Assembly (NCBI GenBank): GCA_964353335.1
Contig: CAYGVI010000007.1
Location: forward strand, 1-18,053
Direction: 5' to 3'
DNA from: JAWAAW01 sp964353335
GTDB taxonomy: Archaea > Nanobdellota > Nanobdellia > Woesearchaeales > ARS49
DNA: 18,053 nt
Shown here: in pieces, positions 1 to 5,651 of the stretch
Layout of the letters: each line of letters opens with the position of its first letter
How positions within the stretch are numbered: position 1 is the stretch's first letter
Position numbers and translations under genes: made by a program
Notes under the pieces: generated by a model
The model's database searches: none
What the model saw: only the letters and a program-made list of their open reading frames with translations
Told to the model about the DNA's origin: nothing

Positions 1-1
1 G

Positions 2-118
2 CGCCTGGAAGAACTTGCTGAACAAGGGCTCATAATCCCCATACTAAAGCAAACACGCGGATTAACAGAACTCTACTACCAAAAACTTGGCCAACAGCAG
101 AACGCAGGCAGGAAATAA
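2..118 (+). CDS. C-terminal end of an unidentified protein (partial)
   Basis: An open frame enters from the left edge and encodes 38 residues before TAA. The peptide begins RLEELAEQGLIIPIL and ends in a polar tail rich in Gln, Asn and Lys. The LEELxEQGLI pattern resembles the recognition/wing part of winged-helix regulators, but the piece is too short to assign a family. It lies upstream of a CACTGGACA repeat and is not obviously in an operon with the MNT gene, which has its own TATA box. Confidence 0.5.
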   Translation, partial: RLEELAEQGLIIPILKQTRGLTELYYQKLGQQQNAGRK

Positions 119-165
119 ACAACGCATTTGTTCTCCAAACCCGACAAGCAGTCCTGCCGCAAATC

Positions 166-237
166 CCCACTGGACATCCGGAAATTATACGGATTTTTAT
201 CGTCACGTAAAATATCCGGACATTGGACACTGGACAT
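166..237. repeat. CACTGGACA-family intergenic repeat, copy 1
   Basis: The element opens with CCACTGGACATCCGGAAA and closes with TTGGACACTGGACAT. Its centre contains TTTTATCGTCACG, which recurs in copy 4 near 14780. It occupies the gap between the truncated upstream CDS and the MNT/HEPN promoter. Related copies lie near 1914, 2882 and 14758. Confidence 0.7.
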
Positions 238-289
238 GCTCGCGTGAGGTATTTAAAGCAGTCAATTACCTGCTTCTTTGGCGCAAACC

Positions 290-297
290 TTTAAATA
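290..297 (+). promoter_or_regulatory. TATA box of the MNT/HEPN operon
   Basis: TTTAAATA is centred about 28 nt before the ATG at 322, so the transcript should be leaderless or nearly so. No Shine-Dalgarno is seen in the gap. Confidence 0.6.
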
Positions 298-321
298 TTA
301 GTTTCCTTTAAGGATACTAAT

Positions 322-879
322 ATGGGATTGCCAAGCAAGGAGGAACGTGTGCTGGAACTGTTTTTCAATGAGCCGACAAAGCACTGGCATTTTGAGGATA
401 TTTTGAAAGCCGCAAAAACAAGCAGGAGCAAGGCAAACAAGTGGCTTTCAAAGCTCGCAAAAGAACAAATCATCCAGCGAATAAAGCCAAGCAGCAAAAT
501 GCCGTACTATCAGGGATATTTTGACAGCCCTGCATACAGAAACAGAAAGAAGCTGTACGCGCTCTCAAAGCTTTACGCAACAGGATTCCTCAACCATTTG
601 CTCAGCCTGAAAAAAGCAAAAGCAATAGTCATCTTCGGCAGTTTTGCAAGGGCAGACTGGTACAAGGGTAGCGACATAGACCTGTTTATTTACGGCGATT
701 CTGAAGGGCTTAAGACCAGCGGTTACAGCACCGCCCTGAACCGTGAAATACAGGTTTTCACTGCAGACAGCGCATCAGAGCTTGACGAACTTGGGCCTGG
801 CCTTCTAAGAAACATACTTGAAGGAATTCTCATCAAGGGCAAGTTTGATTTTGTGCGGGTGAAGCCAAATGCGTCCTGA
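322..879 (+). CDS. winged-helix + MNT-type nucleotidyltransferase (MntA-like antitoxin)
   Basis: This is a 185-aa protein with an N-terminal winged-helix region (about residues 5-70) and a minimal nucleotidyltransferase domain (about 95-175). The nucleotidyltransferase signature GSx10DxD is intact: G106-S107 followed by D118-I-D120. In HEPN/MNT modules the MNT partner silences the HEPN toxin, and in characterised MntA/HepT pairs it does so by AMPylating the toxin. The next gene overlaps by 11 nt and is HEPN-like, supporting a two-gene module. A TATA box about 28 nt upstream supports this ATG. The added winged helix suggests DNA-binding autoregulation (inference). It could also be a free-standing nucleotidyltransferase with another partner. 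Confidence 0.82.
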   Translation: MGLPSKEERVLELFFNEPTKHWHFEDILKAAKTSRSKANKWLSKLAKEQIIQRIKPSSKMPYYQGYFDSPAYRNRKKLYALSKLYATGFLNHLLSLKKAKAIVIFGSFARADWYKGSDIDLFIYGDSEGLKTSGYSTALNREIQVFTADSASELDELGPGLLRNILEGILIKGKFDFVRVKPNAS

Positions 880-1339
880 AACAAGCAGCGAGGTTTATGC
901 CAGGTGCGAAAGGGAAGGGTTCATAGTCAAACAGGAAGAAGTGGACACTGAAAAAATAAGGCACATGGTTTCTTTGTCAGACGCAGAGCTCAGGATGACA
1001 GTATGCGCCCTTGATTATGCGAAAGAAAATGCTTTTGGCTGGAGCGTGGTGTATAGGATTCATTATGACGCTTTCCACCAGCTTGCAGAGGCATTCACGC
1101 GTTTTGACCGAATAAAGACAGGCAACCACCAGTGCCTGTTTGCCAATCTTTGCGAAAAACACCCTGATCTTGAGCTAAACTGGGATTTCCTGGAAAAAAT
1201 CAGGACAAAAAGAAACGGCATACAGTATTACGGCAAGCCAGTAACCTTTGCAGACTGGAAGGAAATGGAAGTCCCGATAAAAATCTACATTGCCACGTTC
1301 AAGAAAGCGATTGAGGAAAAGCTGGCAAAAACCGATTGA
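869..1339 (+). CDS. HEPN-domain protein (HepT-like toxin candidate)
   Basis: This is a 156-aa helical protein overlapping the MNT gene by 11 nt, so translation is probably coupled. Residues about 35-150 have the long-helix pattern of HEPN domains. The late motif that normally reads R-N-x3-H-x-Y is R115-N-G-I-Q-Y120-Y121-G here, so the catalytic His position holds Tyr. HEPN proteins with RX4-6H are RNases; loss of the His may reduce or alter cleavage, leaving Tyr as a possible AMPylation target (inference). Together with the upstream gene it forms a HEPN/MNT-type pair. Family assignment rests on context and the RN motif and has not been searched. Confidence 0.68.
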   Translation: MRPETSSEVYARCEREGFIVKQEEVDTEKIRHMVSLSDAELRMTVCALDYAKENAFGWSVVYRIHYDAFHQLAEAFTRFDRIKTGNHQCLFANLCEKHPDLELNWDFLEKIRTKRNGIQYYGKPVTFADWKEMEVPIKIYIATFKKAIEEKLAKTD

Positions 1340-1510
1340 TATTCTTTTCTCCTCCGAACTCGCACAACTGAACGGAGTTCGTTGCGCATGAGTGAGGAGT
1401 GTCTTGTCGCGCCGCAGCGTCTTGAAGTTGCACGGTGCAAGTTCAGCCGGACCCGCAGTTCGGCATGCCTTAATGGAGTTCGCAACTAATGCCCGCATTT
1501 CGAAGAATAA
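1340..1510. repeat. intergenic region dense in inverted repeats
   Basis: No gene is seen. The stretch starts at the HEPN stop codon and holds several dyads. CGAACTC pairs with GAGTTCG around 1355-1382. A near-perfect 23-nt palindrome is centred on TTGCAC-G-GTGCAA at 1423-1445. The segment at 1340-1373, containing GAACTCGCAC, is echoed at 3014-3043. It separates convergent genes, so it may act in termination or be remnant repeat DNA. Confidence 0.45.
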
Positions 1511-1876
1511 TCAAATTTTTCTCCTATATGGAAAATCTTCAGAATAATTAGTGTTCATCGGCTCCATTCTTTCATTGAGGACACGAGGGTCTCTTTTTGT
1601 TTCACCCTCAATCGTAAGCGCTTCAAGCGAAACCTGAACACTAGTTCCAGGCATTCCAAAATATTGCCCCTGCGCAGCCATTCTTCCTTTCTCCTGCCGT
1701 AATTGGGCTGCTTCCTCAACCTTCAGCCTTCCATCAATCACTCCAACAGGCTTGTGGGGGATTCTCTTGTACATATCACAAATAGGCCTTCCTGCAAGAA
1801 CGTGCTCCTGATAAGTCAAATGCTCCATTTCAATCAGAATTGTTATTTCAGGCAGTTCAGGAACAGCTTCACTCAT
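1511..1876 (-). CDS. hypothetical protein, 121 aa
   Basis: I do not recognise a family. The protein starts MSEAVPELPEITILIEME, a beta-strand-like opening. Its middle is charged and helical (KVEEAAQLRQEKGRMAAQG), and its tail is polar and ends in RRKI. There is no signal peptide, membrane segment or Cys motif. A TATA box lies about 25 nt upstream of the ATG, which supports the start and suggests a leaderless monocistronic transcript. It sits between two TA-type loci and has a repeat immediately upstream, so an accessory role is plausible but unproven. Confidence 0.6.
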   Translation of the reverse strand: MSEAVPELPEITILIEMEHLTYQEHVLAGRPICDMYKRIPHKPVGVIDGRLKVEEAAQLRQEKGRMAAQGQYFGMPGTSVQVSLEALTIEGETKRDPRVLNERMEPMNTNYSEDFPYRRKI

Positions 1877-1897
1877 AAAAAACAGTACGTAAAAGCT

Positions 1898-1905
1898 CTT
1901 TATAA
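1898..1905 (-). promoter_or_regulatory. TATA box of the 121-aa gene
   Basis: On the minus strand this reads TTATAAAG, centred about 25 nt before the ATG at 1876. The spacing fits a leaderless transcript. Confidence 0.55.
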
Positions 1906-1913
1906 GGTTTCAC

Positions 1914-1950
1914 CCCACTGGACATCCGGAAAGTTTACGGAATTTTATTG
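1914..1950. repeat. CACTGGACA-family intergenic repeat, copy 2 (half element)
   Basis: It begins CCACTGGACATCCGGAAA, identical to copy 1 over these 18 nt, then continues as TTTACGGAATTTTATTGCG. The closing CACTGGACA end is absent. It abuts the 3' end of the deleted vapC remnant (1956) and the promoter of the 121-aa gene. Confidence 0.65.
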
Positions 1951-1955
1951 CGTTT

Positions 1956-2031
1956 TTACCACGCGAGTATCTTCAGCCCTTTGATGTTTGAGAAGTCCTT
2001 CTGGTTTTTTGTGACAAGGACGGTATTTCAT
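1956..2031 (-). pseudogene. internally deleted vapC (PIN toxin) remnant
   Basis: ATGAAATAC (MKY, the usual start of VapC proteins) overlaps the VapB stop as ATGA. Directly afterwards the sequence encodes TVLVTKNQKDFSNIKGLKIL followed by A-W and TAA. That is the hallmark C-terminal end of PIN-domain VapC proteins, with the (T/V)N..DF and I.GL motifs. Roughly 100 central codons with the PIN acidic residues are missing. The C-terminal part is not in frame with the MKY start but is in frame with the VapB stop codon. This is best explained by an internal deletion that killed the toxin and left the antitoxin gene. Confidence 0.72.
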
Positions 2032-2162
2032 CCAAGCTTTGCCTTGCGTGTCCTTAAACGCTTCCTGTCGCGCTCAAGAATTTTAGTGATTTTTCCTGCT
2101 TCAGGCCATTTTCCAAAGAATTCCATCAATGGCTTCTTTTTTGCATTTTTACGCGGTGTCAT
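2028..2162 (-). CDS. VapB-like antitoxin, 44 aa
   Basis: A short ORF runs from ATG at 2162 to TGA at 2028. The peptide is strongly basic at the N-terminus (MTPRKNAKKK), then has PLMEFFGKWPEAGKITKILE and a basic tail ending KLG. The (M/L)xxFFGKWPEAxxIxKILExDRKR pattern is typical of the toxin-binding C-terminal half of archaeal VapB-type antitoxins. Its ATG overlaps the RelE-like stop by one nucleotide (TAATG), so it should be translationally coupled as the third gene of the operon. Its cognate vapC downstream is destroyed. It may survive as an orphan antitoxin that neutralises a toxin encoded elsewhere (inference). Confidence 0.7.
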   Translation of the reverse strand: MTPRKNAKKKPLMEFFGKWPEAGKITKILERDRKRLRTRKAKLG

Positions 2163-2497
2163 TAGTAAGCAAACCTCCTTTCATATTCAGGATGGTCAAA
2201 CCATTCAAGAATAACGTTAAGTATCCTCACATCATCCTCTTTTATGGTGTAAATCAGCCTCCATGCGTTTGGAAGGTTATATTTCCAGAGGTTGGTAATT
2301 CCATATTTCACAAGATACGCTTTTGGCCAGATTCTTTTTGGAATCTTGATGCCGCAATCAGGGCTTTCTTTCAAGTCAGTAATTGCCCTGTCGATAAACA
2401 TGCTTAGCTGCTTATCCTGAAACGTGCCCTGCCTTAATTCATTAAACTCTTTTTCCAGCTTATTTTCTCCGAAGATTACGTGACTGGGCTTTTTCAA
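2162..2497 (-). CDS. RelE/ParE-superfamily toxin, 111 aa
   Basis: The protein has the RelE-fold order: an N-terminal helix pair (KLEKEFNELRQG, then LSMFIDRAITDLKES), then strands with basic residues, NAWRLIYTI at about 77-85, VRILNVILEW, and the C-terminal HPEYERRFAY. The Arg in the AWRLIY strand (R80) is where RelE toxins place a catalytic or RNA-contacting Arg. RelE toxins cleave mRNA on the ribosome; ParE relatives target gyrase, and the sequence alone does not settle which applies. The ATG overlaps the upstream antitoxin stop (ATGA), the standard antitoxin-then-toxin arrangement. Confidence 0.82.
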   Translation of the reverse strand: MKKPSHVIFGENKLEKEFNELRQGTFQDKQLSMFIDRAITDLKESPDCGIKIPKRIWPKAYLVKYGITNLWKYNLPNAWRLIYTIKEDDVRILNVILEWFDHPEYERRFAY

Positions 2498-2760
2498 CGC
2501 AGCATCATCCCCTTTGAAATCAGCTTTTTGATGCCTTCAGGGTCATAAGTCCAGATAACGCAGCCATCGCGGTCAATCAAGATTTTTCCAGACTGCTCCA
2601 GATAGTCAAGAATTACCTGAAAAGTCTGGTACATCATCTTTTTCGGCAACTTCTTCCAGAGCTGGTATTTGCCGCATTCCTGGCTGTGCTTCCTGATGGT
2701 CTTCTCTACCATAAGCACTGATTCCAAAGTTGGGCTGTGCAATATTGCTGCTTTTCCCAT
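2494..2760 (-). CDS. winged-helix-like antitoxin of the RelE module, 88 aa
   Basis: The product begins MGKAAILHSPTLESVLMVEK. It has a helical half containing KYQLWKKLPKKMMYQTFQVI, then KILIDRDGCVIWTYDPEG, which is a helix-turn-helix followed by a beta wing. I chose the ATG at 2760 rather than the in-frame ATG at 2838. A TATA box (2784-2792) lies about 27 nt upstream of 2760, and the extra 26 residues of the longer form would be encoded by promoter and operator DNA. The gene is first in the antitoxin-RelE-VapB operon. It probably binds the inverted repeat just before its own start (inference). Confidence 0.75.
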   Translation of the reverse strand: MGKAAILHSPTLESVLMVEKTIRKHSQECGKYQLWKKLPKKMMYQTFQVILDYLEQSGKILIDRDGCVIWTYDPEGIKKLISKGMMLR

Positions 2761-2761
2761 A

Positions 2762-2779
2762 TTATATAACTGTATATAA
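2762..2779. promoter_or_regulatory. inverted-repeat operator of the relE-type operon
   Basis: TTATATA-ACTG-TATATAA is a perfect 7-bp inverted repeat with a 4-nt spacer. It lies between the TATA box (2784-2792) and the ATG (2760), covering roughly -17 to +1 of the predicted start. That is an expected site for TA autorepression. The second TA operon has the same geometry at 14679-14696. Confidence 0.6.
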
Positions 2780-2783
2780 TTCC

Positions 2784-2792
2784 TATTTATAA
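2784..2792 (-). promoter_or_regulatory. TATA box of the antitoxin-relE-vapB operon
   Basis: The minus strand reads TTATAAATA, centred about 27-28 nt before the ATG at 2760. This decides the start codon and implies a leaderless mRNA. Confidence 0.65.
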
Positions 2793-2881
2793 CATTTTCG
2801 TTTTTCATCTCATCAAGAAGCAATTCAGGGTATTTCATGACATTATCCCAAAGAATGCCGCTTTAATATCCTGCGTCAACC

Positions 2882-2997
2882 TGTCCAGTGTCCAGTGGGT
2901 GTTTTCTCGTCGTAAATCTTCCGGTTCAAGCGTAAACTTTTCGGACACCAGCGAACAAAATATTATTTTCAATATGCAAGCGACTTGCACTGGACAC
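2882..2997. repeat. CACTGGACA-family element with 10-bp terminal inverted repeats, copy 3
   Basis: This sits in the gene-free stretch 2793-3062. GTGTCCAGTG at 2888-2897 is matched by CACTGGACAC at 2988-2997, giving perfect 10-bp inverted termini around a non-coding 110-bp element. Inside are CGTAAA, TTCCGG and CGTAAACTTTTCGGACA motifs shared with the other copies. The form is MITE-like. The remainder of the stretch (2998-3062) holds only the short 3014-3043 repeat, which echoes 1340-1373. Confidence 0.6.
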
Positions 2998-3062
2998 TTT
3001 AGAAAAATACTGCTATTCTTTCTCTGAACTCGCACTGCTGAACAAAGAACTTGTTTGAATTC

Positions 3063-5603
3063 TTATCCGCCCACAGCCTTCATAATCTTCTTTAATTTAG
3101 AACCAGCCCCAAAGATTTCCTTGTGATAATAGCTCTTGTCATAATCAAACTGGCCCTTGTACTTTTGGGAAGCAGGGTCATACTCAACAAAATCACCGGC
3201 AACAACACCGCAAATCACGCTTTCACCAGGCTTTAACCCGAACTTTTTCTCAATCCTGGCTTTCTGAGTCCTTTGCTGCTGCACTCCGCGGTCAGAAAGA
3301 GGCTCTGATTGAGACACTCGGAAAGCAAGCAATGCAGGATTCACACTTCCATTCATGAGCTTTGTTTCATAATCCCTTGCAACAGCAGCAGCATCTTCAG
3401 AAGCAAGATATGCATTAATGTAGTCATGCACAGCCATAATTTCCAAGGCACAATCTCTGTTTCTTCCAGGATGCTCTGCTCTCTTTTTCCTGCTCGGTAT
3501 TTGTATTCCTGTGCTTAACACAGTGTCATTCAAGCGGTGAACAGCAATTCCAGGATTAATGTTAATCATTCTGTCAGCAACACCAAGCGGAATAAAGCCC
3601 TTGTCAGCAGCTTCAGAAGCATTTATTCCTGACAAAAAGAACAAATTATCATGCCTGTTAACCACGCTGCAATTTTGCAACGAAGTTTTCATTTTTGCAA
3701 GAGAAGAATCAAGCGAAGAAAGAATATTTTCCCTTCCAGCGCCATATTTTCCATAAAGAACAGCCTCAGGGGAATTCAGCCAGTACTCATTAAGCCTGTC
3801 AGAAAGATAAGTAAGCAATTGGGGCTCAAGGTCAGCAATCAATTCAGCTGCAAAACCGTCAAGAACCTGGTTGTAAAGCATTGACTCAAGAGGATTATCA
3901 GCAGTTCTTCTAATCAAAGCAGGGCACCTGTTCGCAAGATACGCAGACAAATTCTTCCACAAAGGATAATACGCGACAAGAACATCCTTGTGCTCGCCCT
4001 GGACAAAATTCCAGTTAAGTTTCTTGTCAAAAAGCTCAGCCAGTTCTTTGCGATGCCAGCCATCCTGGAAAAACTTCTGATAGCCAGAGTGATTCCTGAC
4101 AACATGCAGATTATCCCAGTGCAGTTTGTCTCCGGAAATCAAAGCAATGTTACGCGGAGTCTCGTGAAAAGCATCAAAAACATCAACGCGGGCATCAGAA
4201 GCAATGTTCATCATTACAGGAGCAACCCATTTTCCAATTTTAAAGTCAACAATGCTGTCTTCATACGTATATGCCATGATTTTGTCAGCAGCAGAAACAT
4301 CACCTTTCTGAGCCAACACCACCAAAGCATCATTTTCCTCATAAGTCTGCATTTTCTTGTAGCGCGTATCCAGCCCGGCAAGCCCGTTGAAAAAGTCACC
4401 AAGAGTTTCAAGCTTGCAGTCAGGCAGTAAGGACAAAAGGTGTGCACGCGCAAAAAACGCAGTGTCCAAATCAACAGCGTCACTGCTTCCTTTTCTGCCG
4501 TGCTCATCAAGCATCCCTCGCCTGAAATTCAATGACACAGGCGGAGAATTGTCAGAATTAACCAAAAACAAGCCAGGAAACTTGTCAGAAACAGGATAGT
4601 CATAGCTCAAGCCATTCTGTGTAACGCGCAAACCCAGCTTCCTAATCTCAGAAGCCATGGAAGCAATTAATTTCTTCTCAGAACCGCACTGAACATAATG
4701 CGCCTTTCTTCCTTTTGCCTCAATATTTTCATTTGCCTTGAACAATCCAAAAACAACATCATCACCCCGCTCTTTCACAATGGCGACAGAATAAATCCAC
4801 GGATGCTTTGTCCACCACTCGCCAACTTCAATGTCAAAACAGCCAGAGTTTGAAAGCAAATAATTCCTGCAGTCATCAACCTTGCCTGTTCCGGGTGTTA
4901 TTCCGCCAGGCGCATAAATGATTGTCCCAAGAGAATCACCCTGAGCGTCACGCCAGCAGTGCTCAACCTCGCGCCCTGCTGCTTTTTCCCCCAAATCCGC
5001 AACAGCATGGCCCAAAAGAGCAGGAGGAATAAACAATTCATCACTCAAGCACTCAAGAGTTTTCTTCCTTTCCTTTGCATACCTTAAAACCTGCTTTTTT
5101 CCGCCTGTAAGAGCACGTACACAGTCTCCAAAAGTGGCTCCGGAATCAAGCAATGGCACAACTTTCTCAGACCATGCCTGTTCGAGTATGCCATGAAGCC
5201 CGTTTTGAGCGTGCAAAACAGGAACAAGAGAGTCATCAATATGGACAAAAGGAAAAGGCCAATTAAAATTATTAGCAATCCTTTCGCTTGTCATCACCTG
5301 GCGCAATAAAGGGGCAAATTCCCTCCAAACATGCTCTGCCTCAGGAGCTGTCTTGGTATAAACCCACACAACCTTTTGGGACTTTCCATAATCCTTGACA
5401 ACAGCATTGCAGCCAGGAAGAGCATTTGAAAGCCTTGCTATGAGTGTTTTCGCAGAATCCTCATTCATCTGCCTGCTTGCATACATTTTGCCTGCAGGAA
5501 TACGGACAGGACCATAACACGCACTGCAATCCCTGAGAACAAGCTCTACAAAATCCTCATTATTCTTCCTCGCATAACGCGCGCCTGCAACCCACAAATC
5601 CAT
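3063..5603 (-). CDS. B-family DNA polymerase homologue, exonuclease motifs intact, polymerase site degenerate
   Basis: This 846-aa protein has the archaeal PolB domain order. The N-terminal domain includes VWVYTKTAPEAEHVWREF near 79-96 and WPFPFVHIDDSLVP. An unusual insertion of about 110 residues covers roughly 135-245. The 3'-5' exonuclease domain follows with Exo I FDIEV (D257, E259), Exo II NGLSYD (N330, D335) and Exo III YTYED (Y445, D449). The palm is recognisable but damaged. Motif A reads VLVAYYPLWKNL, with Val where the metal Asp belongs. The motif B region reads EAVLYGKYGA without the Lys. Motif C reads NRHDNLFF, with Arg for the first Asp. I infer a DNA-binding 3'-5' exonuclease that cannot polymerise. 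Archaeal PolB2 proteins are known inactivated relatives. The ATG at 5603 shares one symmetric TATA box with the divergent nuclease gene. Confidence 0.85.
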   Translation of the reverse strand: MDLWVAGARYARKNNEDFVELVLRDCSACYGPVRIPAGKMYASRQMNEDSAKTLIARLSNALPGCNAVVKDYGKSQKVVWVYTKTAPEAEHVWREFAPLLRQVMTSERIANNFNWPFPFVHIDDSLVPVLHAQNGLHGILEQAWSEKVVPLLDSGATFGDCVRALTGGKKQVLRYAKERKKTLECLSDELFIPPALLGHAVADLGEKAAGREVEHCWRDAQGDSLGTIIYAPGGITPGTGKVDDCRNYLLSNSGCFDIEVGEWWTKHPWIYSVAIVKERGDDVVFGLFKANENIEAKGRKAHYVQCGSEKKLIASMASEIRKLGLRVTQNGLSYDYPVSDKFPGLFLVNSDNSPPVSLNFRRGMLDEHGRKGSSDAVDLDTAFFARAHLLSLLPDCKLETLGDFFNGLAGLDTRYKKMQTYEENDALVVLAQKGDVSAADKIMAYTYEDSIVDFKIGKWVAPVMMNIASDARVDVFDAFHETPRNIALISGDKLHWDNLHVVRNHSGYQKFFQDGWHRKELAELFDKKLNWNFVQGEHKDVLVAYYPLWKNLSAYLANRCPALIRRTADNPLESMLYNQVLDGFAAELIADLEPQLLTYLSDRLNEYWLNSPEAVLYGKYGAGRENILSSLDSSLAKMKTSLQNCSVVNRHDNLFFLSGINASEAADKGFIPLGVADRMININPGIAVHRLNDTVLSTGIQIPSRKKRAEHPGRNRDCALEIMAVHDYINAYLASEDAAAVARDYETKLMNGSVNPALLAFRVSQSEPLSDRGVQQQRTQKARIEKKFGLKPGESVICGVVAGDFVEYDPASQKYKGQFDYDKSYYHKEIFGAGSKLKKIMKAVGG

Positions 5604-5623
5604 ATGAACAATAACCGCCAGAC

Positions 5624-5631
5624 ATTTAAAT
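5624..5631. promoter_or_regulatory. shared bidirectional TATA box
   Basis: The only TATA-like element in the 48-nt gap is ATTTAAAT, itself a perfect palindrome. Its centre (5627.5) is 24.5 nt from both the minus-strand ATG at 5603 and the plus-strand ATG at 5652. One TBP site therefore appears to drive two leaderless divergent genes. No Shine-Dalgarno precedes either start. Confidence 0.7.
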
Positions 5632-5651
5632 AACTGCTGATAATCCTTATT

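Noticed and set aside
1285..1498. Overlapping minus-strand open frames after the HEPN gene
   Set aside because: They lie over inverted-repeat DNA and the HEPN coding region, have no promoter and show low-complexity Arg/Cys-rich translations.
1948..2407. Plus-strand open frames opposite the RelE/VapB genes
   Set aside because: They are Phe/Ser-rich shadows of the minus-strand TA genes without start signals.
2494..2838. Longer antitoxin form starting at 2838
   Set aside because: The extra 26 codons run through the TATA box and operator; the ATG at 2760 is correctly spaced from the TATA box.
3063..5603. Functional replicative DNA polymerase B
   Set aside because: The catalytic carboxylates of motifs A and C and the motif B Lys are not present at the aligned positions.
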